This document shows, piece by piece, positions 29,041 through 37,516 of a DNA stretch of 64,000 nt; the stretch's first letter is position 1; each line of letters begins with the position of its first letter. The stretch comes from Salinimicrobium profundisediminis (GTDB taxonomy: Bacteria > Bacteroidota > Bacteroidia > Flavobacteriales > Flavobacteriaceae), in the NCBI RefSeq assembly GCF_026241755.1, contig NZ_JAPJDA010000008.1:1-64000 (forward strand). The letters run 5' to 3'. The position numbers were made by a program, and so were the translations under genes. The notes beneath the pieces were generated by a model. The model ran no database searches. It saw only the letters and a list, made by a program, of their open reading frames with translations, and was not told the DNA's origin.

Positions 29041-31740
29041 ATGAAGGAGAGAACCAGGTTTATTTTTAGTCAGGGAGCAATATTCTTTTTACTTGTTTTA
29101 ATATCACAACAGGTTTTGGCTCAAGAGACGGTTTTAATTCCGAAACCTCAGAAAATAAACCAAAAAACCAGCCATAGTTTTAATCTTAATAATTCCAGGG
29201 TCTGGACCAATGAAACGGCTCATAATAATTTTACATTAGAACAATTAAAAAAAGTATTTTCAGAAAAAGCACAGGCAAAATTATCGACTGTAAAAACAGC
29301 CAAAAAAGCTGATATCATTCTCTATTCTGCAAGTGAAGGGGCTGTTTCCATTCCAAAAAATTTACTTCCTTCTTCCGAAGTTCTTCAGAAGATCGGCCCA
29401 CAGGGCTACTGGCTCAAAATAGATGATAAAATCCGCATAATTGCCAATACCTCTCAGGGGCTTTTCTATGGGGTTCAAACCTTGAAACAACTTCTCAAAA
29501 CATCAGAAGAAAATGCCCTTTTTGAAACTGAAATTATAGATTGGCCTGCCCTTGAATATCGAGGCTGGATGGATGATATTAGCCGCGGCCCCATCCCTAC
29601 TTTAGACTATGTAAAGAGTGTGATCAAAACGCTTTCAGAATATAAACTGAATTTTATAAACCTGTACACCGAGCACACCCTTCGCAATGAAAAATTTGCC
29701 GATATCGCACCTCCTGATGCCTTTACCCCAGCAGAAATTACTGAATTAGAGAAATTTGCCGCTCCATATCACGTCTCCATTATAGGCAATCAACAGGCAT
29801 TCGGACATATGGAAGAGATCCTGAAAATTCCCTTTTACAATAATATTGCCGACACTAAATGGAATTTGAATCCGGGTAGTCCTGCAACTTACAAGTTTCT
29901 TGAAACCTACTTAGGCGATGCTGCCCAAGCCTATGAACATCCTTTTTTCAATATTGGAGCCGATGAAACAGACGGACTGGGTTCAGGGAAAGCAAAAGAT
30001 TTGGTTGATTCTTTAGGAATGGAAGCCGTTTATGCTATGCATATTAATAAACTGGACGGGATTTTGAAAAAGTACGGTAAACGCACTATGATGTGGGGAG
30101 ACATTGCGGTAAACCATCAGGAAATTATTGAACAGCTCCCAAAAGATCTCATTATCCTCTCCTGGGGCTATGACCCGCGAGACAGTTTTGATGAAGCTAT
30201 TGTACCTTTTAAGGAGTCAGGTTTTGATTTCATGGTAGCTCCAGGGGTGAGAAGCTGGAGCGAGATCTATCCCAACCTGGATGTCGCGGTTAAAAACATC
30301 GCTAACTACGTGCGCGACGGGAAAGAATATGGTGCCATGGGAATGATAAATACAGCCTGGGATGATGATGGCGAAACCTTGTTTAATGCTAACTGGCACG
30401 GAATGATTTGGGGAGCAGAAATGTCCTGGAACCCTATTTCCAGCCAGGAAGAAGAGCAGGCCAGCCGGGAAAGACAGAACCGGCGTGAAATATTTGAAAA
30501 GGGAGTAGATCAATTCTTCTTTGGGGTCACCGGGAAGTCAAGTGTAATGAAAAGCCTTAATAAATTTGCACAGCTAAGAGAAATCCCCGTGTTTTCAAGT
30601 ATGGCAAATGCCTCTACCTGGAGCAGTATTTACGAGTTTTATCCCGAAGAAGAAACAGCATCAATTGCGGCTGCGAACCAGAAGATGCTCAAAGAAGCGA
30701 ATAAGTTAATGCTTGAACTGCAGGAAAAAACCCGGCAGGTAAATACCAATAAAACAGCAGTTAGGGTTGCAGCTTTGGCAGCACAACGTGCCGCTTACAC
30801 TGCCAAAAAGAACCTGTTTATATTAGAATTACAGAAACTTTATAACAACAAAGAAGGGGTTAACCTTAAGCTAATAAAACAAAAAAGGGAGGAATTACTA
30901 GACGAACTTCACCTGCTAAAAATAGCATATGTACAGGCCTGGCAAGAGGAAAACAGAGCTTACTGGCTCGATGAAAACCTGAAAAAATACGATGCACAGG
31001 CGCAGGATTTGTTAGACATAGAAACTCATGTTTTTATAAAAGCGGGGCAGGCCATTCAACCTGGCGAAATGAAAATAGAATTAAACAGCCTCTTCCCTCT
31101 AACTAAATTGCACTACAGCCTTGATGGTAGTGAACCCACGAAAGACTCCCCCGTCTTTAATGGAAATCTGAGTATAAATTCTAACACCCTGGTACAGGCA
31201 AGAGGATATAATGATGGTAAAGCCGGAGAAATCTCTTCAAGATTCTTCAATGTTCATAAAGCGCTGGGTGTTACTCCAAAAATAAAGGGCAGTTACAGCA
31301 CCGCCAACCCTGCCTATACAGCTGGAGGTCCAACTGGCTTAACCGACGGACTCAAAGGTTCCGAAAATTTTGCAGATGGCCGCTGGCAGGGTTATGCCGG
31401 CCAGGATGTAGAAGTGGTACTCGATTTGGGTGCCCCAACTGAAGTAAATGAAATTTCAGCCGACTTTTATCAGCGTTTAATTTCATGGATTATGCTGCCA
31501 AAAAATGTAGAATTTCACGCGTCTAAAGACGGAAAAAATTACCAAAAAGTAGCTCAGGCAAATAGTCCTTTAGATGAAAAAGATCAGGGTTTAATAATTC
31601 AGGAGTTTTCTTCTGGGCCTTTAAAACTAAAGACAAGATTTCTCAAAGTAAAAATAAATTCCCAGGGAATGTTACCCGAATGGCATACAGGAGCCGGCAA
31701 ACCAGGCTTCATTTTTATAGATGAGATTGTGGTTAAATAA
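29041..31740 (+). CDS. Divergent GH20-type glycosidase with CHB_HEX_C and F5/8C-like C-terminal domains
   Basis: From the ATG at 29041 it has 899 residues (an in-frame ATG at 28999 adds 14 unconserved residues before the signal peptide). An N-terminal GH20b-like domain (about 30-165) leads into a barrel with LEYRGWMDDISRGPIPTLDY. The likely Asp-Glu pair is in FFNIGADETDGLG, about residues 308-309. The usual HWHLTE motif is replaced by INLYTEHTLR, so this is an outlying subfamily. A helical linker (about 540-675) precedes a chitobiase C-terminal-like domain (SLDGSEPTKDSPVF) and a discoidin-like domain (GRWQGYAGQDVEVVLDLG). It probably acts on N-acetylhexosaminides; the exact linkage is unknown. 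Confidence 0.82.
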   Translation: MKERTRFIFSQGAIFFLLVLISQQVLAQETVLIPKPQKINQKTSHSFNLNNSRVWTNETAHNNFTLEQLKKVFSEKAQAKLSTVKTAKKADIILYSASEGAVSIPKNLLPSSEVLQKIGPQGYWLKIDDKIRIIANTSQGLFYGVQTLKQLLKTSEENALFETEIIDWPALEYRGWMDDISRGPIPTLDYVKSVIKTLSEYKLNFINLYTEHTLRNEKFADIAPPDAFTPAEITELEKFAAPYHVSIIGNQQAFGHMEEILKIPFYNNIADTKWNLNPGSPATYKFLETYLGDAAQAYEHPFFNIGADETDGLGSGKAKDLVDSLGMEAVYAMHINKLDGILKKYGKRTMMWGDIAVNHQEIIEQLPKDLIILSWGYDPRDSFDEAIVPFKESGFDFMVAPGVRSWSEIYPNLDVAVKNIANYVRDGKEYGAMGMINTAWDDDGETLFNANWHGMIWGAEMSWNPISSQEEEQASRERQNRREIFEKGVDQFFFGVTGKSSVMKSLNKFAQLREIPVFSSMANASTWSSIYEFYPEEETASIAAANQKMLKEANKLMLELQEKTRQVNTNKTAVRVAALAAQRAAYTAKKNLFILELQKLYNNKEGVNLKLIKQKREELLDELHLLKIAYVQAWQEENRAYWLDENLKKYDAQAQDLLDIETHVFIKAGQAIQPGEMKIELNSLFPLTKLHYSLDGSEPTKDSPVFNGNLSINSNTLVQARGYNDGKAGEISSRFFNVHKALGVTPKIKGSYSTANPAYTAGGPTGLTDGLKGSENFADGRWQGYAGQDVEVVLDLGAPTEVNEISADFYQRLISWIMLPKNVEFHASKDGKNYQKVAQANSPLDEKDQGLIIQEFSSGPLKLKTRFLKVKINSQGMLPEWHTGAGKPGFIFIDEIVVK

Positions 31741-31760
31741 TTAAGAAAATCAATAAATCA

Positions 31761-31805
31761 GCTGTCTTGAAATTCATGGGAAATGATTCTAGATTTTATG
31801 ACAGC
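31761..31805 (+). terminator. Possible terminator after the 899-residue GH20
   Basis: GCTGTC (31761-31766) pairs with GACAGC (31800-31805) around a long AT-rich loop and is followed by CTAATTTATT. The stem is short and the loop is long, so support is moderate. Confidence 0.4.
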
Positions 31806-31834
31806 CTAATTTATTGTTACAGGTATATCTTCCA

Positions 31835-31855
31835 TCTGCTGAGTCCTTCAGCAGA
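31835..31855. other. Small perfect hairpin in a convergent gap
   Basis: TCTGCTGA and TCAGCAGA form an 8-base stem with a 5-base loop (GTCCT), followed on the plus strand by A6. It lies about 50 bases beyond the stop of the minus-strand GH2 gene but has no T-tract on that strand. It may help end transcription from either side. Confidence 0.35.
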
Positions 31856-31902
31856 AAAAAATGAACTATTCTGAGATTAGATCATAAAAAAATGAGGCTC
31901 AC

Positions 31903-34275
31903 TTACTCGACCTTAATTTTGCTAACAGGTATACCCTCTGCTCTAGCTTCAATAGTTACAGGAGCTTTAAATTCTTTTGTTCTTAAAAGGATCGTGGCAA
32001 TACCGGCTTCGGCTTTAACCGGATTTTCGCCAATGAGTTCGGCATTTTCTCCGGAAGTGATCTCAAAAGTCACCGGCAAACTGGCGTTGTGAACCAGGGT
32101 TCCGTTTTCATCCAGGAGTTTGGCATAGACAAAAACTACATCTGAAGTCTCCCGTGCAATCTCCTTTCCCGAAATATCTACCGAAAGTGCCATTTTTGAC
32201 ACCTCGCCCGGCGTGCGTACCAAATGTGTGGCGACTTCTTTCCCGTCAATGAATCCAACTGCTTTTAATTCCCCCGGAACAAATTCAGGAATCGAAAAAG
32301 TGTATGGCGGATACCACAGTTCATCTGAAAAGGACGTGCGTGTCGGTTTCTTTTTCTCAATAAGTTCGCCGTTCAGGTATAAAGCCACTTCTTCAGCATT
32401 GCTGTATACAGTGATATCTGGGGCGGAATTAGGCTGCCAGTAGTTGGCGATATACACCATAGGTTCTGAAAAATTCCCCTGATATGGCGGCTTCTGACTC
32501 TTATAAAAGTAGTAACTGAATTTTGGGATCCTGAAAATATCTGAAATCCCTGAAGCTTCAAGATCATTGGCATATCCGCGGTTATAATCGAACATGAGCC
32601 AGTTGGACATTCCAATGGTTTGTTCGCCCTTTAAGTTTGAATTTGTGGCTTCCTGAAAATTCAATGCCTGCTGTAAAAGCATTTTTTCACCGGCAGCTCT
32701 AAGCTGTCTGCTGGTACGCTCTTCTTCCTTAAGATCGCCAAAAGCCTTCTGGTTAAAACCGGCATTTTGCGCGTAATATTCCCAGTCGCCATATTCAGCA
32801 ATTAGAATCGGGCGATTGGGTGTGTTATAATCATTCCAGTAGTTAGGCGGCTGTGCATGTTGCCGCGCCGGAATAAACAGGTCATAAGCCGGATGATCTA
32901 TCCAGCCGGCACTAAAAGTATTGTCATAAGGCAGTTCGGCTTTAAGGATTTCATTGGCTTCCACCATAAATGCTTCAGTCATTCCCGATTCATTCAAAGA
33001 ATTTTCCCAAAAAATGACGCTGGGATGATTGCGATCGCGACAAACCATATCCTTTACATTCTGCAGCGCATTTTCAGCAAATGTTCCTTCCTCAAAATAC
33101 TGCCAGCCGGGAATGGCATTCATCACCAACAAGCCCAGCTCATCACAGGCTTTCAAAAAAGCCGTGGCATGTGGATAATGTGAAAGCCGCACGAAGTTGA
33201 AACCTGCCTGTTTAATTTTGTAGGCATCGCGATAATTGGCTTCATTAGAAATGGCGTAACCAACGTAAGGATATTCCTGGTGGCGGTTGGTGCCATTAAT
33301 GAACAATTCCTGGCCGTTGAGATAAAATGCGTTTCCGGTAAGTTCGATCTTCCTAATCCCGGTGGTGATGGCCTGCCGGTCTATAACTTCTTCGCCTTCC
33401 AGAACTTCAACTTCCAGTTCGTATAAATTCGGATGAGAAGGGCTCCAAAGCTTCGGATTTTCTACGGAAACTTCAGCGGTAAAATGTTCATCCCCGCCGG
33501 AAGCCAGTTTTTTATAAGGTGTCAAAAATGTCATTTTCACGCCTTCTTCCGAAGTAAAAATGGCACGCACTTTCAGTTCTTTTTCAGCTTCAGCATCATT
33601 GACAACATGCACTTTTACAAATCCGGAAGCTTTTTCCGAAGAAACGCTATCGAAATGCACTAAAATTCCGCCGCCGTTCACCTCTTTTGCATAAACGGGA
33701 TCTGAAATATGTACCAGATTGGTCTTTATGAGCTGCACATTGCGATAAATGCCGCCATAAAGGTTAAAATCGAGATCGGCCAGCGGTTTTCCGGGAGGAA
33801 TGGTGGCGTCATCAACATTAATGACCTCTACCTGTATGATGTTTTGGGAATTATTCTTCAAAAAAGGCGTTGCGTCGACAGTAAAAGGAAGATAACCGCC
33901 TTTGTGCGTCTTTACCAGAGAATCGTTGATGCTCACGCGCGCCTCCTGCATTATGCCTTCAAAATGGAAAAACCACTTCTCATTTTTGACCTTTTCAACA
34001 GGAAAATCTTTGCTGTAAAGCGATTTTCCCTGCCACTGGTCATTCACCACCAAAGGCTCGATCTTTACAGAATGAGGCAAAACCACTTCTTCTACAGGTC
34101 TTTCTGTTAAACCTGAAGGATCTTCGCGGTAAAATTTCCAGTTGTTGTTAAAGTTGATGACCTGTCGGGGAAGCTTCTGCTGTGCCCCTACTTTTTTGGA
34201 AGGAGGTAGGGACTCGCAACCAAAAAAAGTAAGGGATAAACAGACTAAAATGATAGCTTTTAACTGTTGTTTCAT
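31903..34275 (-). CDS. GH2 glycosidase with DUF4982 and C-terminal Ig-like domain, lipoprotein
   Basis: From the ATG at 34275 this is a 790-residue lipoprotein (MKQQLKAIILVCLSLTFFGC, Cys at 20). The upstream in-frame start at 34305 precedes the signal peptide. GH2 domains run in order: jelly roll, Ig-like, and barrel with the acid/base Glu in WENSLNESGM (about residue 428) and nucleophile Glu in ILIAEYGDWEYY (about 492). A DUF4982 domain (VALYLNGELIEKKK) and an invasin-like Ig domain (VDISGKEIARETSDVVFVYA) follow. Beta-galactosidase is the commonest activity of this architecture. The gene looks more GC-rich than neighbouring PUL genes, suggesting separate origin. It holds two words of the dispersed palindrome. 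Confidence 0.9.
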   Translation of the reverse strand: MKQQLKAIILVCLSLTFFGCESLPPSKKVGAQQKLPRQVINFNNNWKFYREDPSGLTERPVEEVVLPHSVKIEPLVVNDQWQGKSLYSKDFPVEKVKNEKWFFHFEGIMQEARVSINDSLVKTHKGGYLPFTVDATPFLKNNSQNIIQVEVINVDDATIPPGKPLADLDFNLYGGIYRNVQLIKTNLVHISDPVYAKEVNGGGILVHFDSVSSEKASGFVKVHVVNDAEAEKELKVRAIFTSEEGVKMTFLTPYKKLASGGDEHFTAEVSVENPKLWSPSHPNLYELEVEVLEGEEVIDRQAITTGIRKIELTGNAFYLNGQELFINGTNRHQEYPYVGYAISNEANYRDAYKIKQAGFNFVRLSHYPHATAFLKACDELGLLVMNAIPGWQYFEEGTFAENALQNVKDMVCRDRNHPSVIFWENSLNESGMTEAFMVEANEILKAELPYDNTFSAGWIDHPAYDLFIPARQHAQPPNYWNDYNTPNRPILIAEYGDWEYYAQNAGFNQKAFGDLKEEERTSRQLRAAGEKMLLQQALNFQEATNSNLKGEQTIGMSNWLMFDYNRGYANDLEASGISDIFRIPKFSYYFYKSQKPPYQGNFSEPMVYIANYWQPNSAPDITVYSNAEEVALYLNGELIEKKKPTRTSFSDELWYPPYTFSIPEFVPGELKAVGFIDGKEVATHLVRTPGEVSKMALSVDISGKEIARETSDVVFVYAKLLDENGTLVHNASLPVTFEITSGENAELIGENPVKAEAGIATILLRTKEFKAPVTIEARAEGIPVSKIKVE
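33518..33540. repeat. Dispersed palindrome word inside a coding region
   Basis: GGTGTCAAAAATGTCATTT is embedded in the GH2 gene, where the minus strand encodes VKMTFLTPYKK. A second word, GTGCCATTTTTGACACC, is at about 32187-32203 in the same gene. Confidence 0.5.
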
Positions 34276-34357
34276 ACAGCAGTTTATAAATGTAAATATT
34301 ACCATTATTTTTGAAATTAAAAAGACTTTTTAGAAAAAATTTCTTCTGAAGAATTTC

Positions 34358-35083
34358 CTATAGCACGCCGAAGTCGCTTCCGCCTTTTATGAGGTCGCTG
34401 TAGCGTTTGTGGTCAAATTTATAGAGAAATGCACCGCGTTTTGAGGAAGATTTATCTTTTTCATCAAGTTTTACAAGCACATTATGAGAGAAAACTTTTT
34501 TGCGGAAGTTGCGGGTATCGAGCTCCCTTTGAAAAATAGCCTCGTACACACTCTGAAGCTGCGGGATTGTAAATTTTTCGGAAAGTAATTCAAACCCCAA
34601 TGGTTGGTACCGGGCTTTATTTTTGAGTTTTTCAAGAGCGTCGGCAACCATTTGTTCATGATCGAGCACCAAAGGAGGTAGATCGTTCACATCATGCCAC
34701 ACCGCTCCATGTTCTTTTACCAGCTCTTTATCGTATTCATTGAGCCTGATGAGGGCATATTGCCCTACCGAGATACACCTGTAGCCGGGATCTCTGTCTA
34801 CAGCGCCATACACCTTCAGCTCTTCCATGTAGACCTCTTTGAGTCCTGTGATCTCCTCGAGCACCCTTTCGGCAGCAGCCGAAACGTCTTCATCAAGCTT
34901 CACAAAACTTCCAATGAGCGACCACTGCCCTTCTAAAGGCGAAACCCTTCTTTTAAACAACAACAGCTTTAAACTTCCGGCGTCAAACCCAAAGATGATA
35001 CAATCTGTCGCCACCAACATCTTCTCGCTTTGCTCATAGAACTTTCTCGTGACAGCCGGCAGCCCCTCTTTTTCTTCGTACAT
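34358..35083 (-). CDS. NUDIX-domain transcriptional regulator (NrtR/AraR-like), putative galactose regulator
   Basis: The 241-residue protein has an N-terminal Nudix-fold domain (about 15-150) and a C-terminal winged helix with FTIPQLQSVYEAIFQRELDTRNFRKKVF (about 170-197). The Nudix box is degenerate: GSFVKLDEDVSAAAERVLEE lacks the expected catalytic Glu positions, as in family members that bind ligand without hydrolysing it. Bacteroidota relatives regulate sugar pathways such as arabinose. It is divergent from galK with a 104-base gap containing a perfect inverted repeat over the galK promoter. I infer local control of galK-galT and perhaps of the symporter or the PUL. Confidence 0.85.
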   Translation of the reverse strand: MYEEKEGLPAVTRKFYEQSEKMLVATDCIIFGFDAGSLKLLLFKRRVSPLEGQWSLIGSFVKLDEDVSAAAERVLEEITGLKEVYMEELKVYGAVDRDPGYRCISVGQYALIRLNEYDKELVKEHGAVWHDVNDLPPLVLDHEQMVADALEKLKNKARYQPLGFELLSEKFTIPQLQSVYEAIFQRELDTRNFRKKVFSHNVLVKLDEKDKSSSKRGAFLYKFDHKRYSDLIKGGSDFGVL

Positions 35084-35137
35084 TAACAGTGATATTACTT
35101 ACTACAAAAAAACCATTTTTTTTCGGATTAAAAAATG

Positions 35138-35154
35138 ATTGTACGATATACAAT
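35138..35154. promoter_or_regulatory. Candidate operator for the NUDIX-type regulator
   Basis: ATTGTA, five bases (CGATA), TACAAT: a perfect inverted repeat with 6-base arms. Its left arm contains the TTG at the -33 position relative to the galK -7 box. Binding there would occlude the galK promoter. Confidence 0.6.
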
Positions 35155-35157
35155 TAT

Positions 35158-35165
35158 TAACTTTG
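35158..35165 (+). promoter_or_regulatory. -7 box of galK
   Basis: TAACTTTG, an exact TAnnTTTG match, 22 bases before the GTG start. A TTG at about 35139-35141 lies 16 bases upstream, slightly short for the usual spacing. Confidence 0.55.
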
Positions 35166-35187
35166 AGAAAATTAAATTTTCAGCATT

Positions 35188-36348
35188 GTGAAAAATATAA
35201 CGGAAGATACCGTACCAGAACCTTTCAGAAATTTTAAAAAAAAATTCACGGTATATGCCCCCGGCAGGATCAATCTTATTGGTGAGCATACAGACTATAA
35301 CAATGGTTTTGTGCTGCCTACAGCAATAGATAAGACCATTAAGCTGCACTTTAGAGCCAACCACACTCCCTACACCTGCAACGTGTACAGCAAAACTTAC
35401 CAGAAATACTTAAAATTTGATCTCCGGCAAATCTCCAGAAGTGATGAAGAGTGGGAGAATTACATTTTAGGGGTGGTCAACGAAATACAGAAACTTGGGG
35501 AATATCCCGAAGGTTTTGATTGCATTATTGAAAGTGATCTACCCGTGGGTGCCGGCATAAGTTCTTCTGCTGCGCTGGAATGCGGAGTAGCCTTTGGCCT
35601 GAACGAACTCTTTCACCTCGATCTTTCCCGCCAGGCCATAGCCGAACTTTCGAGGAATGCCGAACACAATTATGTGGGCACAAAATGCGGGATTATGGAT
35701 CAATATTCTTCGATTCTAAGTAAAGAGGGACATCTCATTTTGCTTGACTGCCGCAATCTTGAAGCTACTTATATTCCGGCCGATTTTGAAGGTCACAAAC
35801 TGCTGCTTTTAAATACTGGAGTTTCACACAGCCTTGCCTCGAGCGAGTACAACACCCGCAGAAAAGAATGTGAGGAGGCCGTGAAATTTATAAACCAAAG
35901 ATACCCCGAAGTTGCCTCGCTAAGAGACGTTAACCTGGCACGCCTGGCCGAATTTAAAGACACCCTGCCCGAGCTGCTTTACACCCGGGCCCATTATGTG
36001 GTTTCAGAAAATGAAAGAGTGCTTAAAGCCGTAGAAGCTATGAAGCAAAAAGACCTCGAACAATTTGGGCTGCTCATGTACCAGTCTCACAAGGGCTTGC
36101 GCGACGAATACCAGGTGAGCTGTAAAGAACTGGATTTTCTGGTAGATCTCACTACCGAATATGCTCCGGTTAAAGGTGCGAGGATGATGGGCGGCGGCTT
36201 TGGTGGCTGCACCATTAATTTAATTGAAGAAAACGCTATTGAAGAGTTTATAAAAATTGCTTCGGAAGCATATCAAAAGGAATTCAACATCACTCCTGAA
36301 GCTATAGTCGTATCACCCGAACAGGGTACCTACCTCATCAAAAATTAA
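35188..36348 (+). CDS. galK: Galactokinase
   Basis: Phosphorylates alpha-D-galactose with ATP to galactose-1-phosphate, the first Leloir step. This 386-residue GHMP kinase has the galactokinase signature APGRINLIGEHTDYNNGFVLP (about residues 24-44), the ATP-binding VGAGISSSAALE (about 125-136) and MMGGGFGGCTI (about 333-343). GTG at 35188 is the only sensible start, since no ATG occurs before the signature. It is 5 bases upstream of galT, so the two form one operon. Confidence 0.97.
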   Translation: MKNITEDTVPEPFRNFKKKFTVYAPGRINLIGEHTDYNNGFVLPTAIDKTIKLHFRANHTPYTCNVYSKTYQKYLKFDLRQISRSDEEWENYILGVVNEIQKLGEYPEGFDCIIESDLPVGAGISSSAALECGVAFGLNELFHLDLSRQAIAELSRNAEHNYVGTKCGIMDQYSSILSKEGHLILLDCRNLEATYIPADFEGHKLLLLNTGVSHSLASSEYNTRRKECEEAVKFINQRYPEVASLRDVNLARLAEFKDTLPELLYTRAHYVVSENERVLKAVEAMKQKDLEQFGLLMYQSHKGLRDEYQVSCKELDFLVDLTTEYAPVKGARMMGGGFGGCTINLIEENAIEEFIKIASEAYQKEFNITPEAIVVSPEQGTYLIKN

Positions 36349-36353
36349 TATTC

Positions 36354-37394
36354 ATGTCTGAAGATTTCAATACTCATCCTCACAAAAGGTATAATATTCT
36401 AACAGGAGAATGGATCCTGGTGTCTCCCCACCGCACCAAAAGGCCCTGGCAGGGGCGACTTGAAAAAGTGGCTGAAGAAAAAAGGCCTTCTTATGACGCC
36501 GACTGCTTTCTTTGCCCCGGAAATAAAAGGGCTAGCGGAGACACGAATCCAGAGTATGTTGAGCCATATACTTTTAGAAACGACTTTTCTGCATTATTGC
36601 CGGGAGGCCCACAGGAAGACTTTGAAGATGGATTGTTAAAGGCAAGTTCTGAAACAGGCCTTTGCCGGGTAGTTTGTTTTTCCCCCGATCATTCCCTCAC
36701 GCTGCCCGTAATGGAGACAGAAGATATCATTAAGGTTGTACAAAAATGGAAAGAAGAATATGCCGATTTGGGTAACATGGAAGATATTAATCACGTTATG
36801 ATCTTCGAGAACAAAGGCGACATGATGGGGTGTAGCAATCCGCACCCACACGGGCAAATATGGGCACAGCTTTCTGTTCCGGTAGAAGTACAAAAAAAGA
36901 CCGAACATCAGAAAAAATACTGGGAACGCAATAAGAGAAGCCTTTTAGGAGATTACCTTGAGCAGGAATTAAAATTAGAAGAAAGGATCGTCATTAAAAA
37001 TGAACATTTTGTTGCCCTTGTGCCCTACTGGGCAATTTGGCCTTACGAAACCATGATCATCCCGCGGCGGCAAATGCAACATATTGGCCAGCTTACTGCG
37101 GAAGAGGAAAAAGCTTATGCAGAGATCCTGAAACAGCTCACCATAAAATACGACAACCTGTTTCAAACCTCTTTCCCCTATTCTTCGGGAATCCATCAAC
37201 AGCCCACAAACAACAGCGATTATCCCGAATGGCATTTCCACATGTCTTTCTATCCCCCGCTGTTAAGGTCTAAAACAGTGAAGAAATTCATGGTGGGATA
37301 TGAGCTTTTTGCCAGCCCGCAGAGGGACATCACTGCTGAACAGGCTGCAGAAACTCTTAGGGAACTTCCAGACCAACATTACACGCTGGAATAA
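36354..37394 (+). CDS. galT: Galactose-1-phosphate uridylyltransferase
   Basis: Exchanges UMP between UDP-glucose and galactose-1-phosphate. The 346-residue length and motifs fit GalT: RYNILTGEWILVSPHRTKRP at residues 9-28 and CFLCPGNKRASGD at about 53 (zinc-site Cys pair). The active-site His are in GCSNPHPHGQIW (about 160-171), and HQQPTNNSDYPEWHFHMSF near residue 280 is typical. It follows galK by 5 bases. A dispersed palindrome starts at the base after its stop codon, followed by a bidirectional terminator. Confidence 0.97.
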   Translation: MSEDFNTHPHKRYNILTGEWILVSPHRTKRPWQGRLEKVAEEKRPSYDADCFLCPGNKRASGDTNPEYVEPYTFRNDFSALLPGGPQEDFEDGLLKASSETGLCRVVCFSPDHSLTLPVMETEDIIKVVQKWKEEYADLGNMEDINHVMIFENKGDMMGCSNPHPHGQIWAQLSVPVEVQKKTEHQKKYWERNKRSLLGDYLEQELKLEERIVIKNEHFVALVPYWAIWPYETMIIPRRQMQHIGQLTAEEEKAYAEILKQLTIKYDNLFQTSFPYSSGIHQQPTNNSDYPEWHFHMSFYPPLLRSKTVKKFMVGYELFASPQRDITAEQAAETLRELPDQHYTLE

Positions 37395-37421
37395 GGTGTC
37401 AAAAATGCCATTTTTGAAACC
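37395..37421. repeat. Dispersed palindrome, copy 4
   Basis: GGTGTCAAAAATG then C then CATTTTTGAAACC. The inverted repeat is nearly perfect. It abuts the galT stop codon, and a separate GACC/GGTC terminator follows 43 bases later. Confidence 0.75.
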
Positions 37422-37463
37422 CTCTTCAGCTTTATTCATATAAATTTCTGAAGCCGTCCAAAT

Positions 37464-37495
37464 AAAAAAAGACCATCATTTGACGGTCTTTTTTT
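37464..37495. terminator. Bidirectional terminator between galT and the symporter gene
   Basis: A run of seven A, GACC, a short imperfect inner stem (ATCA/TGAC), GGTC and a run of seven T. It serves galT on the plus strand and the SGLT gene on the minus strand, whose stop codons flank it. Confidence 0.85.
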
Positions 37496-37516
37496 ATTAA
37501 AAACTTCCGAAGAGAT

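Noticed and set aside
37395-37421. Dispersed palindrome as the galT terminator
   Set aside because: It is AT-rich with no GC stem, and a proper GACC/GGTC terminator with T-tract follows 43 bases later. Other copies lie upstream of genes or within coding sequence.
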